Assembly: GCF_018499875.1 (NCBI RefSeq)
Contig: NZ_JAHBAY010000007.1
Coordinates: 62,001 to 126,000, forward strand
Direction of reading: 5' to 3'
Source: Kineosporia corallincola
Lineage (GTDB): Bacteria; Actinomycetota; Actinomycetes; Actinomycetales; Kineosporiaceae
Length of the DNA: 64,000 nt
Under the pieces are notes generated by a model. It did not search any database, was not told where the DNA came from, and saw only the letters and a program-made list of their open reading frames with translations. A program made the position numbers and the translations under genes. Positions 25,423-34,736 of this stretch are shown here, piece after piece (position 1 is the first letter of the stretch; each line of letters opens with the position of its first letter).

Positions 25423-25739
25423 CCTCCGGCGCCGCTGTGATGGTGAGAAGCTCTCTCCCACAGTCCTTGTCGGAACCCCCGTTCTCCTGGTCCGGCTGCT
25501 CCCACCTGTGACTCGCCGTCGCCGATCTCGATGGCGAGTCCCCTGAAACGGCTCGGCCCTCGCCGGCGCGCCTCCCTCCGCGCGTTGCCCCTCCCCGGGG
25601 TGTGGCGAGGGCCGAGCCCTTGTTCTTCTTCGTGGGTGCACCGCGAGTGCAGCTCCGGTTGGCTGGTCTGGCCTCCGGTTGGCCGGTCTGGCTTCCCGGC
25701 TGGCCGGTTCGGCTTCCCGGCCAGCCGGTTCGGCTCCGG
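25423..25739. other. gene-free region with imperfect GC-rich repeats
   Basis: No gene is supported. The left part holds a long hairpin (25550-25618). The right part (about 25655-25738) is a run of imperfect 20-bp units of the type GGCTGGCCGGTTCGGCTTCCC, in both orientations, possibly forming further stems. It separates the convergent unknown gene and recQ-like gene. Confidence 0.6.
25550..25618. terminator. long-loop terminator-like hairpin
   Basis: A perfect 15-bp stem (25550-25564 against 25604-25618) encloses 39 bases that themselves can form a GCGCG/CGCGC stem. CTTGTTCTTCTTC follows on the plus strand. It lies between convergent genes. Confidence 0.65.
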
Positions 25740-27881
25740 TCAGGTGGTGGCCAGCACGAGCGGGTAGACCGCTGTCGCCCCCGCCAGCCTCAGTTGCCGC
25801 GCGGCGACGGTCATGGTCCAGCCGGTGACCGTGCGATCGTCGATCAGCAGCACGGCCTGGCCCTCGACGCCGGGGGCGTCCCCCTCCGGCACCAGCGTGT
25901 AGCGGTCGGCCACTGCCCGGACCCGCTGTGCCGAGTTGGCCGTGCCCTCGTGAGGGGTGGAGGCCGGATCGGGCACCAGCCGGGCGGCGAGCGGCAGCCG
26001 CAGGTATTTCGACATGCCCTCGGCCAGGTGCCGCACCAGGTGGGGCCGGGACAGCGACTCGATCACGACGATGCAGCCGGGCTGCTCCGGGATGTCCCAG
26101 TGATCGAGCACCGCCACGATCGCGTGCCGCAGCGGCACCGGGACCTCGCCGTCGGGCGTGTCCGGCTGGAAGAGCGCCCGCAGTTGCTCGCCCCAGCCCA
26201 GGTCGGTCACGCCGGCCACGGCCCGGCCCGAAGCCGCCTGCTCGGCCGGGGGGATGCGGCCCTTCAGCGGCACCCCGAGCTCGGCCATGCCGTTCGGCCA
26301 CTGGCGGCGTGCCTCCACCGTCACACCGGGACGGTCGAGCGCCTGACCGGCTGTCTCGACGTCGGATTCGGCCACCTGGACGTTGAGCTGGACCCCGCCG
26401 CACCGGTCGCAGCGGCCGCACTCGCCGGCCTGGTCGTCGTCCAGAGTTCGACGGAGGAACTGCATGCGGCAGCCGGGGGTGCTCACGTAGTCGAGCATCG
26501 ACTGCTCCTCGGCCCGCCGGGTCGCCCGCACCCGCTCGTAGCGCTCCTCGTCGTACTGCCACGGCTGACCGGTGCTCACCCAGCCGCCCCGCACCCGCTG
26601 CACCGCACCGTCGACGTCGAGCACCTTCAGCATCATCTCCAGGCGGGAGCGGCTGAGGTCGACCTGCGTCTCGAGCAATTGCGTGGACATCGCCCCGTCC
26701 CGCCCGGCCAGCGCGTCGAGGGTGGCGCGCACCTGATGCTCGGCGGGAAAAGCCAGGCCGGCGAAGTAGTTCCAGATCTCACGGTCCTCGCGGCCGGGCA
26801 GCAGCACCACCGTCGCGTCGGCCAGCCCTCGCCCGGCACGCCCGACCTGCTGGTAGTAGGCGATCGGCGAGGGCGGGGCGCCCAGGTGGATGACGAACCC
26901 GAGATCGGGCTTGTCGAAACCCATTCCGAGGGCCGACGTGGCGACCAGGGCCTTGACCCGGTTGCCCAGCAGATCGGCCTCGGCGGTGCGGCGCTGGGCC
27001 TCTTCGGTCTGCCCGGAGTAGGCCGCCACCTCGTAGCCGGCCTGCCGCAGATGCTCGGCGACCTGTTCGGTGGCGGCGACGGTGAGGCAGTAGATGATGC
27101 CCGACCCCGGAAGGGATTTCAGGTTCTCGGCCAGCCAGGCCAGACGCTGCGCCGGGTTCGGCAGCTCGGCCACGGCCAGGTGCAGCGAGTCGCGGTCGAG
27201 CGTGCCGCGCAGCACCAGCACGTCGTCGAGGGTGGAGGTGCCGGTGACCGACAGCTGCTCGGCCACGTCGGCCGTCACCCGCTGGTTCGCCGTGGCTGTG
27301 GTGGCCAGCACCGGCACCCCGGCGGGCAGCTCGGCGAGCAGGGTGCGGATGCGCCGGTAGTCGGGCCGGAAGTCGTGACCCCAGTCGGACACGCAGTGCG
27401 CCTCGTCGATCACCACCAGCCCGGTCGCCGCGGTCAGCCGGGGCAGCGCGCGCTCCCGGAAGTCGGGGTTGTTCAGTCGCTCGGGCGAGACCAGCAGGAC
27501 GTCGACCTCGCCGGCCTCGATCGAACGGTAGACCTCGGCCCACTCGTCGGGGTTGGAGGAGTTGACGGTGACGGCCCGGATGCCGGCCCGCTCGGCCGCG
27601 GCGATCTGGTTGCGCATGAGCGCCAGCAGCGGCGAGATGATGATGGTGGGCCCGGCCCCGGCGGCCCGGAGCAGGGCGGTGGACACGAAGTACACCGCCG
27701 ACTTGCCCCAGCCGGTGCGCTGCACTACGAGGGCGCGCCGCCGGTCGACCACGAGGGCCTCGATCGCGGTCCACTGGTCGTCGTGCAGCCGGGCCTGCGG
27801 CGAGCCGACCAGACTGCGCAGCGACTCCTCCGCGCGGGCGCGGACCTCCTGGTTACGGGTGGCCGTGGTTGTCGTCGTCAC
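25740..27881 (-). CDS. RecQ family DNA helicase with C-terminal phosphoribosyltransferase-like domain
   Basis: A 713-residue superfamily 2 helicase. Motif I is QRTGWGKS (usual form PTGxGKS), motif II is DEAH followed by the RecQ signature CVSDWGHDFRPDY, then TATAN, and motif VI QQVGRAGRG. A zinc-binding Cys set (C...CGRCDRC) follows. No HRDC domain is evident. Instead the last 130 residues hold a PRPP-loop-like VLLIDDRTVTGWT, as in ComF/type I phosphoribosyltransferases. The GTG at 27881 is preferred; a start at 27944 is possible. It presumably unwinds recombination intermediates; the PRTase-like tail is of unknown role. Its promoter faces the diguanylate cyclase gene and contains a DnaA-box sequence. 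Confidence 0.9.
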   Translation of the reverse strand: MTTTTTATRNQEVRARAEESLRSLVGSPQARLHDDQWTAIEALVVDRRRALVVQRTGWGKSAVYFVSTALLRAAGAGPTIIISPLLALMRNQIAAAERAGIRAVTVNSSNPDEWAEVYRSIEAGEVDVLLVSPERLNNPDFRERALPRLTAATGLVVIDEAHCVSDWGHDFRPDYRRIRTLLAELPAGVPVLATTATANQRVTADVAEQLSVTGTSTLDDVLVLRGTLDRDSLHLAVAELPNPAQRLAWLAENLKSLPGSGIIYCLTVAATEQVAEHLRQAGYEVAAYSGQTEEAQRRTAEADLLGNRVKALVATSALGMGFDKPDLGFVIHLGAPPSPIAYYQQVGRAGRGLADATVVLLPGREDREIWNYFAGLAFPAEHQVRATLDALAGRDGAMSTQLLETQVDLSRSRLEMMLKVLDVDGAVQRVRGGWVSTGQPWQYDEERYERVRATRRAEEQSMLDYVSTPGCRMQFLRRTLDDDQAGECGRCDRCGGVQLNVQVAESDVETAGQALDRPGVTVEARRQWPNGMAELGVPLKGRIPPAEQAASGRAVAGVTDLGWGEQLRALFQPDTPDGEVPVPLRHAIVAVLDHWDIPEQPGCIVVIESLSRPHLVRHLAEGMSKYLRLPLAARLVPDPASTPHEGTANSAQRVRAVADRYTLVPEGDAPGVEGQAVLLIDDRTVTGWTMTVAARQLRLAGATAVYPLVLATT

Positions 27882-27932
27882 GGGAACGAGCCTGCCACGA
27901 GGGTCCGACAGTTCCGAACCGCGACTGCCACC

Positions 27933-27941
27933 TGTGGACAA
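27933..27941 (-). promoter_or_regulatory. exact DnaA-box sequence
   Basis: TGTGGACAA is the reverse complement of the actinobacterial DnaA box TTGTCCACA. It lies in the recQ/GGDEF divergent intergenic region. Single boxes can titrate DnaA or regulate transcription; function here is unproven. Confidence 0.45.
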
Positions 27942-27991
27942 CACGGCGATCCCGCGAACTGTGGACCGAACGATTCAAGCGTCTTCCGGTT

Positions 27992-29149
27992 GTGGCCGAA
28001 CACCTCCAGGTGAGTCCTGCCTACCTCGCCCCCAAAGCCGGCGACGCCACCAGTCTCGGCCTGCCGCGCCTGTGTCTCGGCTTCGCCGGGATCCACGCCG
28101 TCAGCGCGCTGCTCGGGCTCTTCATGGAGGTCGAGTACCGCGGGGTCCTGGTCGCCGTGGACGGGGTCTGCGCGGTGCTCTTCGCCCTCATCGGCTTCCT
28201 CGCCTCCACCCGGAGGCTGCCCGGCTGGAGGCGGGAGACGGCAGCCGCGATGGTGCCGATCCTGGCCGCCACCGCGGCCTGCGCCCGGGCCGGGCTGATC
28301 GACCAGTACTGGCCGGCCGCCGAGCTGATCGTCGCGGCCTGCGCGGCCTGTGTGGTCACGGCGCGCAACTGGTTCTGGTCGGTGCTCGTGGCCTGCGGGG
28401 CGCTCTGGGCCGGATGCCTGATCACCGCCGCCGCACGCGGCGGATTCACCGCTGACGAGGCTGTGCGCTGGATCAACGTGCTGCTCCTGGTGGTCGCCGC
28501 GGGGGCTCTGGCCACCGCCATCCGGGCGGCTCGCACCAGCGCGGCCATGGCCCTGGTGGACGCCCACCGGCAGGTGATGGAGCAGTCGGTGAAGGACCCG
28601 CTCACCGGGGTGGCCAACCGCAAGGGCCTGGAACTGGTGGCCCGCCCGATGATCGACCTGGCCCGGCGGCAGGGGCACGCGGTGCACGCGCTGGTGGTGG
28701 ACGTGGACACGCTGCGCGGCATCAACGAGGAGCACGGCGTCCGGGACGGCGACACGGTGCTGACCTCGGTGGCCGAGGCGCTCCAGGTGGCCACCCGGGC
28801 CACCGACGTGGTGGCCCGCTGGGGCGGTGACGAGTTCGTGATGATCGGGCCGGGCACCGGGACCTCCCCGCTGGAGATGGAACGGCGCATCCGGGCGCAC
28901 CTGGCCGAGACGGTCGAGCTGCCCGCCGAGGTCTGGCAGGGACGGGTCAGCGCCGGGATCGCGACGCTCGTGCCCTGGGACGCCGACGACCTGGAAGGAC
29001 TGCTGGAACGGGCCATTCAGGACCTGTCGCTGCGCCGGTCGCTGAAGCGGCGGGCCGCGGCGCGGATGAAGGACGAGGACGAGCCCCCGCCCGACCTCGC
29101 CCCGCCGGAGGTCAGGGAGGTCGCGGGCAAGCCCGACGCCGAGGCCTGA
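27992..29149 (+). CDS. membrane GGDEF-domain diguanylate cyclase
   Basis: About 385 residues. The N-terminal half has about six transmembrane helices (about 25-190) forming a membrane sensor. A linker helix leads to a GGDEF domain (about 205-370). The active-site GGDEF is intact (residues 278-282 from this start). A product-inhibition I-site RxxD (RATD) lies exactly five residues before it, so c-di-GMP synthesis with feedback control is expected. The start is uncertain: GTG at 27992 lacks a clear ribosome-binding site, and an upstream start or GTG at 28010 is possible. The C-terminal 40 residues are acidic and Pro-rich. No EAL partner is in the window. Confidence 0.88.
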   Translation: MAEHLQVSPAYLAPKAGDATSLGLPRLCLGFAGIHAVSALLGLFMEVEYRGVLVAVDGVCAVLFALIGFLASTRRLPGWRRETAAAMVPILAATAACARAGLIDQYWPAAELIVAACAACVVTARNWFWSVLVACGALWAGCLITAAARGGFTADEAVRWINVLLLVVAAGALATAIRAARTSAAMALVDAHRQVMEQSVKDPLTGVANRKGLELVARPMIDLARRQGHAVHALVVDVDTLRGINEEHGVRDGDTVLTSVAEALQVATRATDVVARWGGDEFVMIGPGTGTSPLEMERRIRAHLAETVELPAEVWQGRVSAGIATLVPWDADDLEGLLERAIQDLSLRRSLKRRAAARMKDEDEPPPDLAPPEVREVAGKPDAEA

Positions 29150-29230
29150 GTGACCTGAGCGACGAACGGGACCGTAGTACCGCAGTACGGCGGCCGCGGT
29201 CGCCCGCCATCCACGCTAGATTCGGCGTCC

Positions 29231-30142
29231 ATGGCCGGTTCTGTCGCCGTCGTCACCGATTCCACCGCCTACCTGCCGGCCCCCACCGCGGCCGCCCTGG
29301 GCGTCACGGTGGTTCCCTTGCAGGTCGTCGTGGGTGGGGTCGCGCGTCCCGAAGACATCGGGTCGGGCACCGAGATCACCTTCGGCGCCGGAGAAGTGGT
29401 GTCCGCGCTGCGTGCCGACCGGCAGGTCAGCACGTCCAGGCCGGCTCCCCAGGTGTTCGTGGACACCTATCGCCGGCTCCGGGCCCGGGGATTCTCCGCC
29501 GTGGTGTCCGTCCATCTGTCCGGTGACATCTCCGGCACCGTCGAGGCGGCCCGCCTGGCCGCGGCCGAGGTTGCCCCTGACGGACTCGCCGTCGAGGTCG
29601 TCGACTCCCGCTCGCTCGGTATGGGCCTGGGGTTCGGCGTGCAGGCCGCCGCCGCGGCCGCGGCCGCCGGGGCGGGTGTGGACGACGTCGCCCGGGCCGC
29701 GTCCCGCCGATCGCTGAACAGCTCGATCTACATCTACGTGGACACGCTCGAGTTCCTCCGCCGGGGTGGCCGGATCGGGGCGGCCACCGCCTGGCTGGGC
29801 TCGGCGCTGACCATCAAACCGGTCCTCGCGCTCGCCGACGGCCGGCTGGAGCCGCTCGAACGGGTGCGCACCTCGCAGCGGGCGCTCACCCGGCTGTTCG
29901 AGCTCGCCGTCGACGAGGCGGCGCAGGCGGCCGGGCAGACGGTGGACGACGACGGAGCGGGCACCAGCATCGCCGTGCACCACCTGTCCGCGCCGGAGCG
30001 GGCGGACGAGCTCGCGGGCCGGCTGCTGGAGCGTCTGCCCGCGGTCGGCGAGATCACGGTCACCGAGGTCGGGCCGGTGATCGGCGCCCACGTCGGTCCG
30101 GGCGCGGTGGGTGTGGTGGTGGCCCGTTCGCTCGGGACCTGA
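29231..30142 (+). CDS. DegV family fatty acid-binding protein
   Basis: A 303-residue protein of the DegV/FakB family. It binds a single fatty acid and in Firmicutes presents it to the kinase FakA. VAVVTDSTAYLP at the N-terminus, QVSTSRPAPQVF, SVHLSGDISGTVEAA and DSRSLGMGLG are the family's ligand-pocket segments. No FakA-type kinase is beside it. In actinobacteria degV commonly precedes comEA-comEC-holA, as here. The ATG at 29231 starts the first strand directly. Confidence 0.93.
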   Translation: MAGSVAVVTDSTAYLPAPTAAALGVTVVPLQVVVGGVARPEDIGSGTEITFGAGEVVSALRADRQVSTSRPAPQVFVDTYRRLRARGFSAVVSVHLSGDISGTVEAARLAAAEVAPDGLAVEVVDSRSLGMGLGFGVQAAAAAAAAGAGVDDVARAASRRSLNSSIYIYVDTLEFLRRGGRIGAATAWLGSALTIKPVLALADGRLEPLERVRTSQRALTRLFELAVDEAAQAAGQTVDDDGAGTSIAVHHLSAPERADELAGRLLERLPAVGEITVTEVGPVIGAHVGPGAVGVVVARSLGT

Positions 30143-30143
30143 G

Positions 30144-30160
30144 CCGGTCGGTACGACCGG
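30144..30160 (+). terminator. short hairpin after degV-family gene
   Basis: CCGGTCG-GTA-CGACCGG, with perfect 7-bp arms, begins one base after the stop. It is followed by GGGGAG, not a T-run, so terminator activity is uncertain. Confidence 0.35.
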
Positions 30161-30164
30161 GGAG

Positions 30165-30173
30165 TTGTCCACA
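30165..30173 (+). promoter_or_regulatory. exact DnaA-box sequence
   Basis: TTGTCCACA lies 51 bp upstream of the comEA start. It matches the actinobacterial DnaA box exactly; function is unproven. Confidence 0.45.
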
Positions 30174-30224
30174 GATCGGTTCCGGGCGTGGAGGGCGGGG
30201 AGCCGGGCGGTCTAGCTTCGGGTC

Positions 30225-31088
30225 ATGCGATCCGACCATGAGACCGGTGAATTCTCGCAGCTGAAGCAGATTCTCGAGACGTCCTGGCAGCAGGCCCGGG
30301 AGCAGGCCGGTCAGGGCGGCCACGAGGCGTGGCCCCAGGAGTGGTCCGGTGAACCGGAATCCGCGCGGGCCGGCCGTGATCTGCGGGAGGGGCTGCTCCG
30401 CGGCCGGGTGTCCGGCGGCGCCCGCTGGGAGGTGCCGTTGCGGGCGGCGATCGCCGTCGCGCTGCTGGCGCTCGGCGTGGTGGCGGTCGTGGCCGTGCTC
30501 GTGATGCGTATGGACGACGAGGGCACTCAGGGCGTGACCATCGGCGAGTCCGCGCCGCTGATCAGCACTTCCGCGCCGACGGCGGGATCCGGCCAGGCTG
30601 TTGACCCGGTTCCGGCTGCTGTTGCGGCGGATCCGCCCGGGGCGGCGAGGTACCGGGTGTACGTGGTCGGGCAGGTGCGCGATCCCGGGGTGGTGGCGCT
30701 CGCGCCCGACGCCCGGGTGCAAGACGCGATCAAGGCCGCCGGGGGCGCGACCGGCAAAGCCGATCTGACCCGGATCAACCTGGCCCGCAAGGTGGTCGAC
30801 GGGGAACGGCTGCTCGTGCCGAAGCCCGGTGAGGAGGTGCCCGCCGAACCGTTGGCCGGGAGCGACCCGGGCAGTGGGGGTGGTGGTGCTGGTGGTTCTC
30901 CCGTCGATCTGAACTCGGCCACCGTGGGTGAACTCGACGCGCTGCCCGGTGTCGGACCGGTGCTGGCCGGGCGAATCGTCGAATGGCGCGACCAGAACGG
31001 CAGATTCGGTACCGTCGACGACCTGAACGAGGTCTCCGGCATCGGTGACACCACGATGGAGAAGCTGCGCCCGCTGGTCCGGGTGTGA
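30225..31088 (+). CDS. comEA: ComEA-type helix-hairpin-helix DNA-binding protein
   Basis: A 287-residue single-pass membrane protein of the DNA-uptake machinery. A cytoplasmic N-terminus (1-75) precedes a membrane helix at about 82-100 (IAVALLALGVVAVVAVLV). An SLBB domain follows (about 143-205, VYVVGQVRDPGVVALAPDARV), then a Gly/Ser linker and two helix-hairpin-helix motifs (about 230-287; DLNSATVGELDALPGVGPVLAGRIVEW is split over both). ComEA binds incoming double-stranded DNA outside the membrane. comEC starts 6 bp after the stop, so the two are co-transcribed. Confidence 0.93.
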   Translation: MRSDHETGEFSQLKQILETSWQQAREQAGQGGHEAWPQEWSGEPESARAGRDLREGLLRGRVSGGARWEVPLRAAIAVALLALGVVAVVAVLVMRMDDEGTQGVTIGESAPLISTSAPTAGSGQAVDPVPAAVAADPPGAARYRVYVVGQVRDPGVVALAPDARVQDAIKAAGGATGKADLTRINLARKVVDGERLLVPKPGEEVPAEPLAGSDPGSGGGGAGGSPVDLNSATVGELDALPGVGPVLAGRIVEWRDQNGRFGTVDDLNEVSGIGDTTMEKLRPLVRV

Positions 31089-31094
31089 CCGACG

Positions 31095-33650
31095 GTGGGC
31101 GGGAGCGCGAGGGTCGCCCGGCCCAGCCCTGACCTGCGGTTGCTGCCGGGGGCGGGCCTGACCTGGGTGGTGGTCTGGAAGGCGCTGGTGCTGGCGCCCG
31201 GCACGGTGCTCGTCCTGTCCGGGGCGCTCGGCGTGGTGCTGGTGCTGGGGCTGGGGGCCGCGATCTCCCGGGTGCGGCGCCGTGTCGATGCCGCTGCGGC
31301 TGGCCTGGACCTTCGTCGGGGGCGGCGTCGGGGGCGTCGGGCGGCCCGGACCGGGAGCTCTTCGCGGGGGCCGGCTCGCCGGCGCGGCCCGGGGTGCCAC
31401 CGTCCCCGCACCCCGCTGGTGGCCTGGGGCGCGGGGGTGCTGCTCGGGGTCGCGCTCGTCGCACCGGTCACCGCCGTCACCGGGGTGCGGCTGCTGCACC
31501 GCGAGCGCGATCCGCTCACCGCCGCGGCAGCCGAGGGGGTCACGGTGAGGTTCGAGGGCAAGGTGTCGGGCGATCCGAAGCAGCTGTCCGGCAACGCTTT
31601 CGGGGGTGGTCCGCGGTTCCTGGTCCGGATCGGGGTGGACTCGGTCGAGAGCAGGGGGCGACAGCGGCCGAGCTCGGCGCAGCTGGTCGTGTTCGGCACC
31701 GGAAACTGGGGCACGCTGGTGGCGGGGCAGCGGATCCGGTCGTCGGGCCGGATGCAACCGGCCGACCGGGGAAAGGCCGAGGCCGCAGTGACTTTCGCCG
31801 GTGCCGGGCCGGTGCTGGTGGATGCCGGCTCCTGGCCGTGGCGGTTCGCCGAACACCTGCGGGAGGGGCTGCGCGCGGCTTGCGCCGGGCTGCCCGACGA
31901 CGCCCGGGGGCTGTTGCCCTCGCTCGTCGTCGGTGACACCTCGCGGCTCGATCCACGGCTGCGTGAAGACCTGGCCGCGGGCGGGCTGACCCATCTGACG
32001 GCGGTGTCGGGCAGCAACGTGGCGATTCTCGGGGCGGTCGTCTTCTTCCTGATCGGGGCGCTACGCGGTGGGCGCCGTGCCCAGGCCGCCGGAACGGTGC
32101 TCGCCATCGCGGGTTTCGTGGTGCTGGCCCGGCCGGAGCCCAGTGTGCTGCGGGCGGCGCTGATGGGGGTGCTCGCGGTGGTGGGGGTGCTGACGGCACG
32201 GCGCGGGGCCGGGGTGCCGATGCTGGCGACGACGGTGGTGGTGCTGCTCGGCGTGGATCCCTGGCTGGCGCGCAGTTTCGGGTTCGCGTTGTCGGTGCTG
32301 GCCACAGCCGGTCTGCTGCTGCTCGTGCCGGCCTGGCTGTACCGGCTGCGCCGCTGGCCACGGGGACCGGTACTGGCGGTGGCCGTGCCGCTGGCCGCCC
32401 AGGTGGTCACGGCGCCGGTGACGATCCTGCTCGATCCGGTGGTCAGCCTGGTGTCGGTGCCGGCCAATCTGCTGGTCGCCGCCGCTGTCGCCCCGGCCAC
32501 CGTCGCGGGCGTGGCGGCGGCCGCGCTGTCACTCGTCTGGCCTGCCGGAGCCGCCGCCGCGGCCTGGGCCGGTGGCCTGGCCACGCAGTGGATCGCCCTG
32601 GTCGCACACCGGGCCGCCGCCGTGCCGGCCGGATCGCTGCCCTGGCCGGACGGCGTCACCGGGGCGGCGTTGCTGGCCGGACTCACGCTGCTGGTCGTCA
32701 GCCTGCTGATGCGCCGGGCCTGGCGCACGGCCGCACTGCTGCCGCCGGTCGTGGCGGCCTGCCTGGTGCTGCCGCGCTGGATCCCGGTGCTTCCGGGTGG
32801 TGGGCCGCCACCGGGCTGGGTCGTGGCGCAGTGCGATGTCGGGCAGGGCTCGGCCACGGTGATCCGCAGTGGCCCCGACCGGGCGGTGCTGGTCGACGCC
32901 GGGCCGGATCCGGTGGCTGCCGACCGGTGCCTGAACGGCCTCGGGGTGCGGCATCTGGACCTGGTGCTGATCACGCACTTCCACGCCGATCACGCGGACG
33001 GTCTGGACGGGGCGCTGGCCGGCCGGGGGAGCCCACCGGTCTTCGTCAGCCCGGTGGCCCTGCCCACCCCGCAGGCCCGCGACGTCACCCGTCTGGCTCC
33101 CGGTCGCACGGTGCCGGTCGCGGCCGGGATCGGCGGCACGGCGGGCCAGGGCGCCTGGCAGGTGCGGTGGCGGCTGGTGCCGCCCGGTGCGGCGGCGGTC
33201 CGGGCCGGGCTCGCGGCCACCTCGGAGCCGGAGGGAGAGCTGATCAACAACGTCAGCGTGGTGCTGCTGGCCGAGGCCGGGGGAGTGCGCGTCGCCGCCC
33301 TCGGCGACGTCGAGCCGGAGGCGCAGAGGGCGCTCCTGCGCACCCTCTCGGCGGAGGCGGCGGTGAGTGCGGGGCCGGGCGATGTGGGGCCGGGGGTCCA
33401 GGCCGGCCCGGTGGACGTCGTCGTGCTCTCGCACCACGGATCGGCCCGTCAGGAGGAAAGGCTGTACCGCTTCCTGCACCCAAGGATCGCGCTGATCGGG
33501 GTCGGCGCGGACAACGACTACGGGCATCCGGCGCCGAAAGCCCTGGCGATGCTGGGAAGGATCGGGTCCCGGGCATTCCGCACCGACACCCAGGGCCGGA
33601 TCACGGTGACCGGCGGGCCGGACGACCTGCGGGTGGTGACGGCACGATGA
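31095..33650 (+). CDS. comEC: ComEC/Rec2 DNA internalization channel
   Basis: An 851-residue polytopic membrane protein. Order: two N-terminal membrane helices, an Arg-rich loop (about 55-105), an OB-like DUF4131 region (about 150-240), the competence domain with LTHLTAVSGSNVAILG (about 300-560), and a C-terminal metallo-beta-lactamase-like domain (about 575-850). The last domain keeps LITHFHADHADG, so its nuclease metal site appears intact. It moves single-stranded DNA into the cytoplasm. The GTG lies 6 bp after comEA. The usual Pil/Com pilus genes are not in the window, so competence of this strain is not shown. Confidence 0.94.
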   Translation: MGGSARVARPSPDLRLLPGAGLTWVVVWKALVLAPGTVLVLSGALGVVLVLGLGAAISRVRRRVDAAAAGLDLRRGRRRGRRAARTGSSSRGPARRRGPGCHRPRTPLVAWGAGVLLGVALVAPVTAVTGVRLLHRERDPLTAAAAEGVTVRFEGKVSGDPKQLSGNAFGGGPRFLVRIGVDSVESRGRQRPSSAQLVVFGTGNWGTLVAGQRIRSSGRMQPADRGKAEAAVTFAGAGPVLVDAGSWPWRFAEHLREGLRAACAGLPDDARGLLPSLVVGDTSRLDPRLREDLAAGGLTHLTAVSGSNVAILGAVVFFLIGALRGGRRAQAAGTVLAIAGFVVLARPEPSVLRAALMGVLAVVGVLTARRGAGVPMLATTVVVLLGVDPWLARSFGFALSVLATAGLLLLVPAWLYRLRRWPRGPVLAVAVPLAAQVVTAPVTILLDPVVSLVSVPANLLVAAAVAPATVAGVAAAALSLVWPAGAAAAAWAGGLATQWIALVAHRAAAVPAGSLPWPDGVTGAALLAGLTLLVVSLLMRRAWRTAALLPPVVAACLVLPRWIPVLPGGGPPPGWVVAQCDVGQGSATVIRSGPDRAVLVDAGPDPVAADRCLNGLGVRHLDLVLITHFHADHADGLDGALAGRGSPPVFVSPVALPTPQARDVTRLAPGRTVPVAAGIGGTAGQGAWQVRWRLVPPGAAAVRAGLAATSEPEGELINNVSVVLLAEAGGVRVAALGDVEPEAQRALLRTLSAEAAVSAGPGDVGPGVQAGPVDVVVLSHHGSARQEERLYRFLHPRIALIGVGADNDYGHPAPKALAMLGRIGSRAFRTDTQGRITVTGGPDDLRVVTAR

Positions 33651-33689
33651 GTCCCGATCCGCCGGGAACCGGCTCAGTAAGGTGGGGGC

Positions 33690-34736
33690 GTGGCAGCAGC
33701 AGGTGCGAGATCGCGGAGCACGTCGAAGTCGGCGTCGAAGTCGGCGTCCAAGGCGAAGAACCCGATCGTCGGCCCGGACGAGGTCCGGCCCGCGCCGGTC
33801 CTGCTGGTCGTCGGGGCCGAGGGGGTGCTGGCCGACCGTGCCGTGTCCACGGTGCTGGCGGCGGCCCGGGCCGCCGACCCGGAGACCGAGGTCGAGCGGA
33901 TGGAGGCGGCCGGCTACCTGGCCGGCAAGCTGTCCGTCGCCACCAGCCCGTCGTTGTTCGGCGGCGGCAAGGTGGTGGTGCTGGAGAACGTCGAGCAGGC
34001 GAACGAGGCCCTGGTCACCGACGTCACGGCCTACCTCAGAGACCCCGCGCAAGATGCCTGTGTGGTGATCCGGCACTCCGGGGCGCTGCGAGCCCGGCCG
34101 TTGCTGGAGGCAGCCCGGGCGATCAACGCCCCCGAGGTGTCGTGCCAGCCGATCACCCGCGACGACGAGAAGGTCGAGTTCGCGGCCGACGAGTTCCGGC
34201 GTGGCGGGCGCAAGATCACCCCGGCGGCGGTCCGGGCCCTGGTCGACGCGGTCGGCAACGACCTGCGCGAGCTGTCCGCCTCCTGCTCCCAGCTGATGGC
34301 CGACGACGAGACCGCCCGGATCGACGTCGACTCGGTCGAGCGGTACTTCGGCGGCCGGGTCGAGGTCACCGGCTTCAAGGTGGCCGACGCCGCGGTCGCC
34401 GGGCACGCGGAGGAGGCGCTGGTGCTGTTGCGTCACGCGCTCGCGACCGGTGCCGACCCGGTGCCGCTGGTGGCCGCGGTCGCGATGAAGGTGCGTGGCC
34501 TGGCCAAGGTGTCGGCTGCCGGCCGGGGATCGTCGGCGTCGATGGCGAAGTCGCTCGGCATGGCCCCCTGGCAGATCGACCGGGCCCGCCGCGAGCTCAA
34601 CGGCTGGGACGAGAGCGGCCTGGCCACGGCCGTCATGGCCCTCGCCGAGGCGGACGCGGCGGTCAAGGGCGGCGGTCGCGACCCGGTCTACGCGGTGGAG
34701 CGCCTGGTACTCACCGTCGCCCGGAGCCGCCGCTGA
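33690..34736 (+). CDS. holA: DNA polymerase III subunit delta
   Basis: A 348-residue clamp-loader subunit; it opens the beta sliding clamp for loading at primers. After a Ser/Lys-rich tail (SKSASKSASKAK, about 10-22) the delta AAA-like fold begins (PAPVLLVVGAEGVLADRAV). SPSLFGGGKVVVLENV and the C-terminal collar domain (VYAVERLVLTVARSRR) follow. The gene has its conserved actinobacterial position between comEC and rpsT. The GTG at 33690 is preceded by GGTGGGGGC. A short tandem repeat begins at its stop codon. Confidence 0.94.
   Translation: MAAAGARSRSTSKSASKSASKAKNPIVGPDEVRPAPVLLVVGAEGVLADRAVSTVLAAARAADPETEVERMEAAGYLAGKLSVATSPSLFGGGKVVVLENVEQANEALVTDVTAYLRDPAQDACVVIRHSGALRARPLLEAARAINAPEVSCQPITRDDEKVEFAADEFRRGGRKITPAAVRALVDAVGNDLRELSASCSQLMADDETARIDVDSVERYFGGRVEVTGFKVADAAVAGHAEEALVLLRHALATGADPVPLVAAVAMKVRGLAKVSAAGRGSSASMAKSLGMAPWQIDRARRELNGWDESGLATAVMALAEADAAVKGGGRDPVYAVERLVLTVARSRR

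Noticed and set aside
25602-28013. 803-residue plus-strand open frame over the recQ-like gene
   Set aside because: Antisense to all helicase motifs; composition is that of a shadow frame.
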